A stretch of 64,000 bases of DNA from Turnera subulata (taxonomy: Eukaryota > Streptophyta > Magnoliopsida > Malpighiales > Passifloraceae), in contig JAKUCV010006778.1 of the NCBI GenBank assembly GCA_028386065.3, positions 124,001 to 188,000 on the forward strand, in the 5' to 3' direction. Shown here in pieces: positions 44,160-56,433 of the stretch. The notes under the pieces were generated by a model. The model was not told where the DNA came from. It saw only the letters and a list, made by a program, of their open reading frames with translations, and made no database searches. Each line of letters starts with the position of its first letter. Positions within the stretch are counted from its first letter, which is position 1. The position numbers and the translations under genes were made by a program.

Positions 44160-44634
44160 ATCACACACTTAGCATAAAGAAAATTGTGTAAAGTAATGGG
44201 TATCCGTACGATATCATTGCCAAAAACCATCAATATTTTAGCATTATAACGGGGCAAATAGATCATCGACGATGTATACCAGATATTATTCTAACATTAC
44301 GATGACATGGCATCAACGATTTTCTAAAACAATTTCGGCATCATAACGGTACGATGGAAACCTGAAAGCGATGCTCTAACCCGCAAGTGCTTAGGAGGAC
44401 GGCGATAACGTTCCTAAATTCCGATCTTAGTGGAGGACAAGAGAGGTAGACGAGGGTAAAAACTCAAACCCTTTATTTTTCAACATTTAGGGAGACATGG
44501 GCACATAGACTAGTGCAACGACATGCACTAAAGTGTGTGACCAAATGTCACGAATATGGACATGGTAGCTTCAGGTCGTGACCGACCGGTCACCAATTTG
44601 TGGCTTCAGTTCAAAGTGCGTGACCGAGCGTCAC
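44160..44634 (+). mobile_element. Left part of a palindrome-rich LTR, split by the 44.6-51.0 kb element
   Basis: Related to 52330-52870: GGTACGATGGAAACC(T/G), GCTCTAACCCG(C/T)AA, TGCTTAGGA, AAACTCAAACCCTTTATTTT. It ends with TGACCGACCGGTCACC and GTGACCGAGCGTCAC. GTCAC (44630-44634) recurs at 51043-51047, where the LTR resumes (GAATATGGGCATGGTAGCTT). Confidence 0.7.
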
Positions 44635-47153
44635 TGTGATACCCCTAAGTACACCCTAGAGTATAGTGGCATGCCAATATTACAAGAGTTGGGTGTACCA
44701 CGTTCATTGGGGATATTCGTGATTGTTGGTTCCTATGTCGGGAAATCGATAGGCGATGATAACATTCGTGGTGTACAAGTTAGTGCGGATTTTGGGCACG
44801 ATAATATAAAAATTGTTGTCGGATTGAGGGCAATGGTGAGCATTGGATTGGCTTAGAGCACACACATAGGTTTGTAGTGACCCGATGGCACAATTGGCCT
44901 ATTTTGGTGTACCGAGTGCCCGACTTGCTTGATTGGCCAATAAATGATGGTTAATGATTGGAATGTATTTACTTGGTGTAATAGGAACATTAGAGGCACA
45001 ATTGGCCAAGGGATTATCGATTGGCTCGATTTGGTGCGAAATGGTGCACAACCGGGCATTGGTGTGCCCGTCGGCGCACAATTGGGTACGATGAGGGTAA
45101 ATGCGTAATTTGCCAAATCGACCAAACAGGGTTCGACATGTGGCTCGGGAATATGCTGCTGAATGTGTTTGGTGTGTAAGCTAGTAGGTTGAGTGTCATG
45201 GTTCTATTGGTGGAAAACAAGCATGAGGTGGAGAGCTACTTGGTGCAAGTGGCACCAAGTTGGCAAGTGTGGCAAGTAGGTGCTTAGTCACCTACTTCCC
45301 ATCACTTAAGAGCTGGAAGTAAGCAGCTCTCACCCATTTTGATCAGACCAAATTCGTGGCTAAGGATAGAGAGAGAGAGAGAAGGAGAGAAAAGAGGGGA
45401 AAGGAGGAAAGTGAGCCTAGGGGTTCTGCTCTCGGCCAGACAGACCCCTGGCCACTAAAAGGAGGATTCCGGCCAAACTACCGGTTGGAATTGCGTGAAA
45501 CCAAAGCCCAGATTTAGCTATCTTCCATAGCTTTAATTGGGCACCGGTGTTGTTGATTTTAGAGCTTAACTGAGAGAGTTATGGGCTCTCAAAGTTCACT
45601 GTTTGGCAGCAGACCTGCTGCTTGACCCCGGGTTGATGTAGGAGCCATAACTGGAGTTAGAAAGCTTGAAATTTGGTGTTCTCAGTGGCTCTTGAAAGCC
45701 AGGCGGCAGGGCTACAACGTTTATGTTGATGACCAAGGCTTGTTATGCCTATAGGTTCGGTTTAGTTCGGGTTTAATTGGCTGCTGGTGCAGGACAGTTT
45801 CTGCCCGAATTGGGGAAAGATGAGTATTGTGTGCTTGAATTGTATTTTGGTTATTATGATTGGTTTTATGGTTTTTTAATGTGTATTTGTGTGTGTGTAA
45901 CAGGGGAATAAGGTCAAGGGAACCCAATGGTTCCAAAGGAAGGGAATTAGCCTAAGGAAGCTTAATCGTTGTGTAAGTAAATAGGTTATGCGGGCTAGTG
46001 ATTGCTAGTGCACCTTTGTTGGGCGGAAGGCCATTTTGCATGCTTATTGTGCATGATTGTGTGTTGTTTTGGCTTGCTGGTTATTTTGGACTAATTGACC
46101 ATTGCTGGACTTTGAGGGCTAAATATGCAATGTTGGGATTTGTTGGTTATTTGTGGATGATTGTGATGCATTGGCATCCTGTTGGTGCATGTGATTGTGT
46201 TGTACGCTTGTGGCATTCCTGCTGCCTTTGTTGGCTTGTTTGACATTGCACTTGTGATGATTTTGGTTGGCATTTCATCATATTGGATGCGTGTGTGATT
46301 GTGGTACCACTGGCCAGTTGGTTGGGTGCACAAGGGTGCACGTATTATGGAAAAGGGCCAACGTGGAGTTGGCGTATTATGGAAAAGGGCCAACGTGGAG
46401 TTGGTGTATATGGATTTGGGTGGTGTTACGAAGGGCGCTGTGTGTACCTCGGTAGCAAGCCATATGCACTTGAGGGCTATTCGGTTATGCCTCGTACGTG
46501 GGGCTGTGGGATATGATTGTGCATGTGTGCAGGGCTGCCAGGGTATGCAAGTAGGCCCGGAGTACATCACAAGGCTTACCCGTGGGCCTGGTCACGGTGA
46601 TATTGGAAAGGATTGTTCCGAGGCGTGAGTGCCCGGTATTCGTGCATTGCACCATTTATGTGCTGCTTGACTGTGTGTTGCCCATGCCGAGCCTTGTGTG
46701 CATTTTGTGATTACTTTCTTGCATGGCTTATTTACTTGTTGAGTTTTATACTCACCCCCCTATTTCTCCCTTTGTCTTACAGGTGCGAGATTGAGAGTAC
46801 GGGCAATAGGTCGATGGGTATAGTCGAGTCGGATTCCATCAATTATTTAATTGTATTGGTTTTTACTTGGAGGTTATGTTTTTGTAAAGGAAGAATTAGT
46901 GCCCCTTTGTAGCAACGATTTTATAACATTAGTGGAGTTATTCTTATAAATGTGTTTTGGTACTTTTAATATCATTGTTGCCTTTGCATAGTCGGTTTTG
47001 CTTCCGCTTACGTTGCGCTTATGTTTTGGTTGGTAACCCGCAAGGCAGAGGCAACAAGCTTCTGGTTGGTTTGGTAAAAGGCCTTTGGGTGCCCTGTGGC
47101 ACAAAGTGGGGGCACATGGTACCTGGCCGGTCGCACTTAGCAGGGGCGTGACA
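44635..47153 (+). repeat. 5' LTR of the young element
   Basis: 2519 bp, TG...CA. It contains a GA microsatellite near 45368, a TG-rich stretch, and a 34-bp direct repeat (TATTATGGAAAAGGGCCAAC...) near 46345-46412. ORFs of up to 159 codons occur but are copied with the LTR and show no known domain. Confidence 0.93.
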
Positions 47154-47157
47154 GTTA

Positions 47158-47169
47158 TGGTAGCGGAGC
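47158..47169 (+). other. Primer binding site
   Basis: TGGTAGCGGAGC differs at two positions from TGGTATCAGAGC, the common tRNA-Met-type plant PBS. It starts 4 bases after the 5' LTR. Confidence 0.65.
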
Positions 47170-48487
47170 ATGTTTTTATAAAAGGGATAGGTGTCTAATG
47201 TCGGTTCTGTCATATGGGTGTGACCGAATTGGTAAGGAGGCTTGGTTTTATAATTTTGCTAAAGGGGCATAGGCTGATGAGTCTTGGCTAGTACCCATCG
47301 AGTTAGAAGTTGGGGTTTGGTGAGAGGTTTGTGTTCTATATGCATTGTTTGTGTTTTATGTGTTGCTGTGTTTTCATGTTTGCTTGATGTGTTGTTTTGG
47401 AAACTCGTGGGCAGGTTATGTTGGCATGGATCATTTGGGAATAAGGTATTAAAGGAAGTAAGTAATGGTTTGGTGGATTTAAATGTGTAAAGGATGGTGG
47501 AGTATGTTATGGGAAGGATTGGGATAGTTTTGAACTAAAGGAAGAATTGAGGTATAGGTGGAAAGTGTTCTAGGAGAGTGATGACTAAGTACCGAGAGAT
47601 TTTGTATTTTGGGAGCCTTAGCTCAATACTAGCAAGTTAAGGGTAGTAGATAGCGTTGGGGTAGTAGATAGCATCGGGGAACCTAAGGATGAGTAAGGTT
47701 TGAAGGAGTTAGTCGGGAATGCCAAGTTTTAGAATAGGGTTCGTAATTAAAGAATGATTGAACCCCATGATTATTTAGAGTTAGTCTTGATTATTTGGAG
47801 TTAGATTATGAAGTGTTAAGTTCTGAGAAGGTATATTGATGCATAGTTTTGGGAGTTGTTACTAGAAATTGAAAGGAAATTGATCATATCTTTTGTTAAT
47901 GGAAACACTTGAGGATGGTAATGCTTGGGAGATGATACTAAGTTTAGATATTGAGGTTTAAGCGAAGTTGCGCAGCGGAAGTATGATTGGTTCATTTCGT
48001 ATGCAATTGGCTTGAGTGGGATATTTTGATGGCTCAGTTGGTGCGATTGGCGCACCAGTGAGCACTAATGTGCGGGTAACGCATTTGTGGTCCGGTTGGG
48101 GTAATTGGTTTTGTTGACCCATTGGCACAGTAGTGTGCTAATGGTGCACCATACTAGAGTAAATAAGAGGTGGAAGCTTTTGGTGGTGTTAGAAAGGGTG
48201 TATGGACAGTGAGAAGAGCAATAATCCATGAAAATATGATTCGGTCATTAAGGTCTGTGACACGGGTTAGAATGAGATGGGACAATAAGGAAGTATTTCA
48301 TTTATATTGGTGAACTAGACATGTTATTTGGAGTATCTAAGTTAGGGAGATACTAGTTGAGACGTTTGGTAAAGATCGAGGAAGAATGGAATATGCAGTA
48401 AAGCAATCGCTTATGAGAATATTTAAGGTTGATTAAGAGTTATACGGAAAGACTGATCTTACCTTTGAGGTTATGGTAATATTCAGA

Positions 48488-48522
48488 TTTCGAGGACGAA
48501 ATTTTTCTGAAGGAGGGGATAC
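48488..48522 (+). other. Polypurine tract region
   Basis: TTTCGAGGACGAAATTTTT followed by GAAGGAGGGGAT (48509-48520) ends two bases before the 3' LTR and would prime plus-strand DNA synthesis. The GAGGACGAAATT motif is the usual end of the pol region in Tekay/Del chromoviruses. Confidence 0.75.
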
Positions 48523-51042
48523 TGTGATACCCCTAAGTACACCCTAGAGTATAGTGGCATGCCAATATTACAAGAGTTGGGTGTACCATGTTCATTGGGG
48601 ATATTCGTGATTGTTGGTTCCTATGTCGGGAAATCGATAGGCGATGATAACATTCGTGGTGTACAAGTTAGTGCGGATTTTGGGCACGATAATATAAAAA
48701 TTGTTGTCGGATTGAGGGCAATGGTGAGCATTGGATTGGCTTAGAGCACACACATAGGTTTGTAGTGACCCGATGGCACAATTGGCCTATTTTGGTGTAC
48801 CGAGTGCCCGACTTGCTTGATTGGCCAATAAATGATGGTTAATGATTGGAATGTATTTACTTGGTGTAATAGGAACATTAGAGGCACAATTGGCCAAGGG
48901 ATTATCGATTGGCTCGATTTGGTGCGAAATGGTGCACAACCGGGCATTGGTGTGCCCGTCGGTGCACAATTGGGTACGATGAGGGTAAATGCGTAATTTG
49001 CCAAATCGACCAAACAGGGTTCGACATGTGGCTCGGGAATATGCTGCTGAATGTGTTTGGTGTGTAAGCTAGTAGGTTGAGTGTCATGGTTCTATTGGTG
49101 GAAAACAAGCATGAGGTGGAGAGCTACTTGGTGCAAGTGGCACCAAGTTGGCAAGTGTGGCAAGTAGGTGCTTAGTCACCTACTTCCCATCACTTAAGAG
49201 CTGGAAGTAAGCAGCTCTCACCCATTTTGATCAGACCAAATTCGTGGCTAAGGATAGAGAGAGAGAGAGAAGGAGAGAAAAGAGGGGAAAGGAGGAAAGT
49301 GAGCCTAGGGGTTCTGCTCTCGGCCAGACAGACCCCTGGCCACTAAAAGGAGGATTCCGGCCAAACTACCGGTTGGAATTGCGTGAAACCAAAGCCCAGA
49401 GTTAGCTATCTTCCATAGCTTTAATTGGGCACCGGTGTTGTTGATTTTAGAGCTTAACTGAGAGAGTTATGGGCTCTCAAAGTTCACTGTTTGGCAGCAG
49501 ACCTGCTGCTTGACCCCGGGTTGATGTAGGAGCCATAACTGGAGTTAGAAAGCTTGAAATTTGGTGTTCTCAGTGGCTCTTGAAAGCCAGGCGGCAGGGC
49601 TACAACGTTTATGTTGATGACCAAGGCTTGTTATGCCTATAGGTTCGGTTTATTTCGGGTTTAATTGGCTGCTGGTGCAGGATAGTTTCTGCCCGAATTG
49701 GGGAATGATGAGTATTGTGTGCTTGAATTGTATTTTGGTTATTATGATTGGTTTTATGGTTTTTTAATGTGTATTTGTGTGTGTGTAACAGGGGAATAAG
49801 GTCAAGGGAACCCAATGGTTCCAAAGGAAGGGAATTAGCCTAAGGAAGCTTAATCGTTGTGTAAGTAAATAGGTTATGCGGGCTAGTGATTGCTAGTGCA
49901 CCTTTGTTGGGCGGAAGGCCATTTTGCATGCTTATTGTGCATGATTGTGTGTTGTTTTGGCTTGCTGGTTATTTTGGACTAATTGACCATTGCTGGACTT
50001 TGAGGGCTAAATATGCAATGTTGGGATTTGTTGGTTATTTGTGGATGATTGTGATGCATTGGCATCCTGTTGGTGCATGTGATTGTGTTGTACGCTTGTG
50101 GCATTCCTGCTGCCTTTGTTGGCTTGTTTGACATTGCACTTGTGATGATTTTGGTTGGCATTTCATCATATTGGATGCGTGTGTGATTGTGGTACCACTG
50201 GCCAGTTGGTTGGGTGCACAAGGGTGCACGTATTATGGAAAAGGGCCAACGTGGAGTTGGCGTATTATGGAAAAGGGCCAACGTGGAGTTGGTGTATATG
50301 GATTTGGGTGGTGTTACGAAGGGCGCTGTGTGTACCTCGGTAGCAAGCCATATGCACTTGAGGGCTATTCGGTTATGCCTCGTACGTGGGGCTGTGGGAT
50401 ATGATTGTGCATGTGTGCAGGGCTGCCAGGGTATGCAAGTAGGCCCGGAGTACATCACAAGGCTTACCCGTGGGCCTGGTCACGGTGATATTGGAAAGGA
50501 TTGTTCCGAGGCGTGAGTGCCCGGTATTCGTGCATTGCACCATTTATGTGCTGCTTGACTGTGTGTTGCCCATGCCGAGCCTTGTGTGCATTTTGTGATT
50601 ACTTTCTTGCATGGCTTATTTACTTGCTGAGTTTTATACTCACCCCCCCTATTTCTCCCTTTGTCTTACAGGTGCGAGATTGAGAGTACGGGCAATAGGT
50701 CAATGGGTATAGTCGAGTCGGATTCCATCAATTATTTAATTGTATTGGTTTTTACTTGGAGGTTATGTTTTTGTAAAGGAAGAATTAGTGCCCCTTTGTA
50801 GCAACGATTTTATAACATTAGTGGAGTTATTCTTATAAATGTGTTTTGGCACTTTTAATATCATTGTTGCCTTTGCATAGTCGGTTTTGCTTCCGCTTAC
50901 GCTGCGCTTATGTTTTGGTTGGTAACCCGCAAGGCAGAGGCAACAAGCTTCTGGTTGGTTTGGTAAAAGGCCTTTGGGTGCCATGTGGCACAAAGTGGGT
51001 GCACATGGTACCTGGCCGGTCGCGCTTAGCGGGGGCGTGACA
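48523..51042 (+). repeat. 3' LTR of the young element
   Basis: 2520 bp, nearly identical to 44635-47153. The extra base is one C in the run near 50648. It ends GGGGGCGTGACA followed by the target repeat GTCAC. Confidence 0.93.
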
Positions 51043-51047
51043 GTCAC

Positions 51048-51748
51048 GAATATGGGCATGGTAGCTTCAGGTCGTGGGAGACTCATCTATGTGTTTAGAA
51101 CATGATCGTGGGAAGAAATAGGTTGGAATTTCGATGAAAACCCAATTTTTTGCACCTTGAAGAAAACTGGACAATTGAAGTTGTGGAGGAAGCAACCCAG
51201 CTAGGGGTGGCCGAAGACGGCGGCCTACCAGCCAGGTGTGTCAGGTTATTGTGGGTTCCGGCCGTGGGTGGCCGATGGAGGTTGCTAGCCATGGCTTCAG
51301 GCTTTTTGGTTGCTCATACAACTTGGAAATGCGATGCCAGGAACTTTCTGTCCCAAAAAAATCTAGAAAGATATTAGTAGATTTATTGAATTGCCACTGA
51401 TTGTTTAGTGTAAAGACCTCCCCAAGATTCCTTGTAAAAAAACCAAAATGCCCCTTCGCTCTCAATCTTGTTAACTGTGGCCGGTCCTGGCTTATTTCGT
51501 GATCAGAGAGTCACGATGATAACTGATGCGACATCATGCAAAAATTAAGGAGATTTAACCATGCTCCCAGAGAATTTTTTAAAAAAATCCGAGAGGCCCT
51601 GATTTTTTTTTTGGCACAATAAATTATAAATATTTGGTCCCACCACCCACAAAAAATACTTTTAAACTTTTATTGACTCTGAATGCAACAAGATGTGACT
51701 AAATGTAAGACCAAGACACAAAAACGGGTTGGCAAAATTTGGCTGCTA
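51048..51748 (+). mobile_element. Right part of the palindrome-rich LTR
   Basis: It continues the LTR begun at 44160. Parts match 53130-53720: TGGCCGA(T/C), AAAGACCTC, AAAATGCCCCTT, GACTAAATG, GGGTTGGCAAAATTTGGCTG. It ends near GCTGCTAATAG. Confidence 0.65.
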
Positions 51749-51779
51749 ATAGTTTCTCATTCTCTTGAGACTGCCTACG

Positions 51780-53716
51780 TACCCTAAAGTAGGGTTAAAA
51801 ATTCAGGTGCTTGACTAGTGACATTTTGCTTTCCTAGTCCTAGGTGGACATAGAATATCGAGAACAAAAGGGTGATTGGTGTCAAAATATTCATTTAGTT
51901 CTTTTTTTTTGAAAACTTGTAATTTGGAAATCAGAGGCCTTTATGCACCAAAACTCACTTTTAGGAAAAAATGGTTTGATCTAATATAAAAAATTCATTT
52001 CTGAAGATGTCCATGCCCAAATGGATTTGTAAAATCATTTACCATCGTTGAAAGTATCATCATTGAAAATGTTTTTTCTTGCACTTAAAAAACATTTTGA
52101 TCAACAAAGTTTAATGATTTTTGTATCACACATAGAAGTTTGTTTAGCGGCGATCCTAGTAGACGTTCCTATTTTATCCTCAGAGCCCCTTTAACATGAA
52201 ACACTAAATAAACAAGCAAGCAAGCACAATATTGACAACACAACAACGCAATAATGCAAGAATAATAATTCTAACAAATTAGATTAGCAAGAAAACAACA
52301 GTAACAGTTAGAAAAAGTAAATGACTTTCCATATGGTACCATTAGCGGATAACCGAAATTATTTTGGCTTCTGAATGGTATACCGATAGCGACTCATGGG
52401 CATTAATCGGACACTATTTTGGCATATCGTTGCCAAATAGCAAAGATAATTTTGGCAACGTAACGAAACGGTGGAAAGCCGAAAGCAAAACTTACACGGA
52501 GAGAAAGATAGAGGCTCTAACCCGTAAAAAGATGCTTAGGAAGACAACGACTGCATGTCTAAATTCAATCTTAGAGGGGAACAAGAAAGATAATAGAGCA
52601 AAAATTCAAACCCTTTATTTTATCAACTTAGAGCAAGACAAGGTGGGAGAAAGAAAAGTACAAAAGCATGCAGTAGATAGTGCCGCTCTTAGGGTAAAAA
52701 AAAAAATATGAAGGGGGAAGCCCTCTATTTAAAATTTTTATGGTGAGTGGCATTGTCGTAATGGTGGATCCAAGAGGTTACTCATGGCTTCATTTATAGG
52801 ATTGTTTTCGATCGACCGGTCTATGGCTTCAGGCTTCAGTTCAAAATCCGTGACCGATCGGTCACGGTCTTGACCAATTGGTCATTGATCCAAGGATTCA
52901 TTTCATAATCCGTGATCAAAAGGTCATGGTCTTGACCTTGGAAGCTTCTGGTCAAGAATTTTTGGGTGCTCAAACAAGGTCTATCCAGACCATGAAAAAT
53001 TCTAAGAAAAATGTTAGAAACTCATCTCTGTGGCGGGAACATGATCGTGCGAAGAAAAGGCATGAAATTCTGATAAAGCATGACTTTCCGCGCCCGGAAG
53101 CTTTTCGAACAGCTGAAGCCATGAGGGAAGCCATCCGGCATGGGTGGCCGACCATGGCTTCACGCCTCCCTGCTCCCTTGGGATTTGGAATTGTGTTCTT
53201 GCGACCTTCCCAACCTAGAAAATTTCTAAAAATAGATGTAGACTTATTAAACTGTCCGAATCTTTTGGTATAAAGACCTCTCTGAGATTCCGTGCAAAAA
53301 CATCAAAATACCCCTTGGTATTCAATCCGGTCAACTACAATCGATTATGGCTTCCATCATGACTTGTCTGTCACTGCGGAAGACTGGTAGGTCATGTTCT
53401 TGACAGGTCGGTCATGGCTTGTGACCTGTCACGTTCATGATCGGTCGATCATGGCTTGTGACCGGTCGCGATGTTGAGTCACAATGATGACCCATGCGCT
53501 TTGAAGGAAATTTTAAGATAATTTTAGCCATACACCGAGAAAAATTTAAAACTTATGAGGGATTTTGGAATATTTTGAACATGTTATGTGATGAATATTT
53601 GGTTCTCATGACCCTCATAAATTATTTTGCCGACTCTAAATGTGACTAAATGCAACTAGACATAATTGAATGCAGGATTATTATCTTAAAATGGGCGGGC
53701 AAAATTTGAATTGTAA
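51780..53716 (+). mobile_element. Second palindrome-rich LTR copy
   Basis: A related LTR in the same orientation directly after the first. It shares GTGCTTGACTAGTGACATTT at the left and ATGGGCGGGCAAAATTTGAA at the right. It may be the partner LTR of the previous one with the interior lost, or an independent insertion. No protein domain was read. Confidence 0.6.
52815..52937. repeat. Cluster of TGACC...GGTCA palindromes
   Basis: CCGTGACCGATCGGTCACGG (52848-52867) is a perfect 20-bp palindrome. TGACCAATTGGTCA (52871-52884) is a perfect 14-bp palindrome three bases later. A decayed form (CCGTGATCAAAAGGTCATGG) follows near 52910. More occur at 53380-53485, and related ones at 44575-44634. Confidence 0.85.
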
Positions 53717-55493
53717 CTGCGGGCAGCAAGCAACATCATCATAATGGTGTAACCCATTTACGCAAAATTCAAAAGTATGTGTATATTGTTGGCGGAAAAA
53801 AAAAATTAGGGTATATAGTTGACGGATACTAAATATACTTTTAACCCAAAAAAACAGTCGACGCCTCCTTCCTCCTCCCCTTCTACCTTGCCACCATGTC
53901 CTTTCTCCCACTTTCCTTCCTTTCCTCTTTGTTTTAACAGATCTTTAAAATTTTGCTCGTTGTCGCCAACGCTGATATGGATACAAATGCGTATTAACCC
54001 TAGGACAACTGTGGTCCCTCCATTCTTTAACATTGCCACCACGACCAATCCAAGTCCCCCTCCTTCTCTGGCTCTGGCCAATATTTAGCTTGCATCTGCC
54101 TGGACACATACCTTGACCCTTCTCTTCACGCAAACATTGACAGTGATCTCACATGGGTTTTCTGCTCTGCCAGTTCCGCAATCTACCCACTATTCCTCCC
54201 ACCATATCTTGCCTTCCTCCTCCTACTCTCCTTCACCCTCTCTCTTCTGAATTACTTCCCCTGTCATTGTCGCTTTGTTTCTCCATTCAGTTTCACCAAT
54301 GCAATTGCAGCCCACAACATCCCAACCAAAGCAAACTAGTAAGACGAACAACACAAACCTAATACATCAATTCTAATATATCCTCCGTAATACTCTTAAG
54401 TGAATTATTTTTTTTCATTTTTTCTCTTTATATTTGTTTTAATTTTTTTGTTTTAAATAGTTGTTTTATTTTTTTAGTTTTTGAATTTTAATTCCGATAA
54501 AATGAGAATTAAAAAATATATTAAACAATTTCCAGGCCAATTTTTTTCATTCTAACAACTTTTTTTCACTTTTTAACCAATTTATGTTTTAGTTCCTTTA
54601 AAATCTGTTTTAATGTACCAATTTTCTTATTTTTAAAATTTTGAATTTCAATTCTAATTAGTGTGAAATTTTTTTTTGAAAATATATTAAACAATCCTAA
54701 GATCCACTTTTCAAGCTTTTTAATTTTTAATTTTTTAAGAAAAGTATTCCTCTTTTTTATTTTTGAATTTTAATAATGAAAAATGTTTTTTTTTGTAAAA
54801 ATATATTAAACAATTTCATGGCCTATTTTCTCTTTATAAACTATTTTTTACTAGCTAATTTAATTTTTCAGTTCTTTAAAAAGAATTGTTTCTTTTTTTT
54901 ATTTTTATGAAACTTTTGAATTTTTTAAGTTAATTTTTTTAATATATATAAATTAAAAAATTCAAGGCATATGCATCCCAAGAAATACGAGTCAATACGA
55001 AGAAAAGTGACTGATAATTTCAGGTGAAAAGATAATACCTAGTTTAAACTGGATTGAGGGACAAAATTGTTGATATTGAAAGAATAGGGATAACAACAAT
55101 CAAAAAAAAAAACACAATCAAATCTACCATGTGAAGGCATATAAAAAAGCTTTTAATCCTGACAAAAATGTTCAACATTCAGAAAACTGAAGCACTAAAC
55201 ACAAATTAAAATTTTGACTCTATTGGCAATAGTTCGGCTAGTGATCTTTTGAGTGCTTGTATAGGTGTCGGATTCAAGGATTAGGTTATCCACCTATAGC
55301 ATTAGGAGTTCGGCCGGTGATCTTTCGTTTTAATTAACTTTGTATATGATTTGTGATCTCTGTATGGAAGCTAAAATCATAAATCCGAATGGAGTCAATA
55401 TCTTAATGGTAGATGGAAGCTAAAATCCTGCTTGGACAAGTGATATAACTTTAAACCGTAATTTCGTTCTGTCCATATACAAAATTCAAATTT
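53717..55493. other. Intergenic DNA, including AT-rich degenerate tandem repeats (about 54470-54960)
   Basis: A pyrimidine-rich stretch (53860-54300) keeps frames open but shows no known domain. From about 54470, three to four units of roughly 110-150 bp share TTTTTGAATTTTAAT, AAAATATATTAAACAATTTC and AGGCC words. The right end includes the 3' flank of the minus-strand MEE60-like gene. Confidence 0.5.
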
Positions 55494-56249
55494 TCAGCGA
55501 GTGAAAGCATAGAGGACTAGGAAGACATAGATTACCAAAGCCGAGGGAACCAAAACCACCAAAGGACCAATTGCGGCAAAAGTATGCACACCACCACAAG
55601 CCAAGCTCCCCAACTTTATCTGCACCAAATCCACCAAAGCCATCATCAAGAACCCACACCCAAAAACCGACCCAAACCCAGACACCAAAGTCCCCTCCCG
55701 AAACAGCACCAGATTAATATGAGCAAGCTCACTGTGCACCTCATTGCTCACCCCAAAACCATCAACCCTTCTGTCACGAATCTTGATCGCTTGCTTGACA
55801 GCCAAGGCAATGAGGCTGGAGAAGAGGAAGGAGCTAAAGGAATAAACGTGGAAGGATACAAGGCCCTCCTCGATGGGCGAGCCGGCGGTGCACCAGGCGT
55901 CGGTGACAAGGGTGGTCGAGGGGTCTAGCGGGGCGGCGGTGGGAAACCATGTGAGGCCAAGAAACAGTGCTGCCGTGAATAAAGAGTTGACGTTAACAAT
56001 ACCATCTAAGGCCATTATGTGGATATTTGTGGTGGTGATTAGATTTCGGGGAAACATTTTTTGGCTGAGGACTAACGTTGGCTGTGGTTTTGGAGCAAAG
56101 GGAGAGGACATCCTTGGGGCGCAGTTTTGGTTTTGTTTTTTTATTTTTATTTGTATGCGATTTGGAAATAAGACAAGAGCGCAGTGGAGAGGAAGGAGTG
56201 ACGTTGAAGTTAGAAAGTTGTTGTGGCTATGGTGGTGGCGGTGGTGCAT
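55494..56249 (-). CDS. MEE60-like plant membrane protein (maternal effect embryo arrest 60 family)
   Basis: A single minus-strand exon gives up to 251 aa. The conserved part begins at Met79 (56015): MALDGIVNVNSLFTAALFLG, then FHVYSFSSFLFSSLIALAVK, SVFGCGFLMMALVDLVQIKL and FAAIGPLVVLVPSALVIYVF, four likely membrane spans, ending VLYAFTR. From memory this matches the plant family annotated as maternal effect embryo arrest 60 (intron-poor, NVNSLFT start, YAF end). The biochemical role is unknown. The first 64-78 residues (His/Asn-rich, basic) look like leader translated by chance; Met65 (56057) or Met79 is a more likely start. LINE DNA begins within 200 bp upstream and may limit the promoter. 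Confidence 0.78.
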   Translation of the reverse strand: MHHRHHHSHNNFLTSTSLLPLHCALVLFPNRIQIKIKKQNQNCAPRMSSPFAPKPQPTLVLSQKMFPRNLITTTNIHIMALDGIVNVNSLFTAALFLGLTWFPTAAPLDPSTTLVTDAWCTAGSPIEEGLVSFHVYSFSSFLFSSLIALAVKQAIKIRDRRVDGFGVSNEVHSELAHINLVLFREGTLVSGFGSVFGCGFLMMALVDLVQIKLGSLACGGVHTFAAIGPLVVLVPSALVIYVFLVLYAFTR

Positions 56250-56433
56250 TAGTAGTGTTGCTTGAGATAGTTATTATGTGTGGCGTGTCTTTTCCGGCAA
56301 GCGAAGTGGTGATGAGATGGAGTGTGGGAATAATAAAAGAAAAGACATAGGAAAACGATGCAAGAGTTAACGGGTTTTGGTGCTATTGCTCACAAGTGGC
56401 ATGTAGGTCTGTCTTACCAGAGAACTAATTTCA

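Larger units (their letters stand above)
44635..51042 (+). mobile_element. Young non-autonomous LTR retrotransposon, 2.5 kb LTRs, 1.4 kb interior, TSD GTCAC
   Basis: Two direct LTRs (44635-47153 and 48523-51042) start TGTGATACCCC and end GGCGTGACA, with GTCAC on both sides. Comparing by eye I count about 14 substitutions and one 1-bp indel in 2.5 kb. The primer site TGGTAGCGGAGC lies 4 bases after LTR 1. TTTCGAGGACGAAATTTTT and the polypurine tract GAAGGAGGGGAT stand before LTR 2, as in Tekay/Del-type Ty3/gypsy chromoviruses (family knowledge). The 1369-bp interior has no complete gag or pol domain. It is thus a LARD/TRIM-like passenger needing proteins from another element. Confidence 0.93.

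Noticed and set aside
46091..46570. 159-codon frame, repeated at 49979-50458
   Set aside because: It lies within the LTRs and is duplicated only because the LTR is; no domain and composition as its surroundings.
53819..54362. Plus-strand frames upstream of the MEE60-like gene's 3' side
   Set aside because: Pyrimidine-rich composition, broken by stops, no recognisable family.
55584..56350. Plus-strand ORFs of 90-130 codons
   Set aside because: Antisense to the MEE60-like gene, whose minus-strand frame shows clear membrane-protein motifs.
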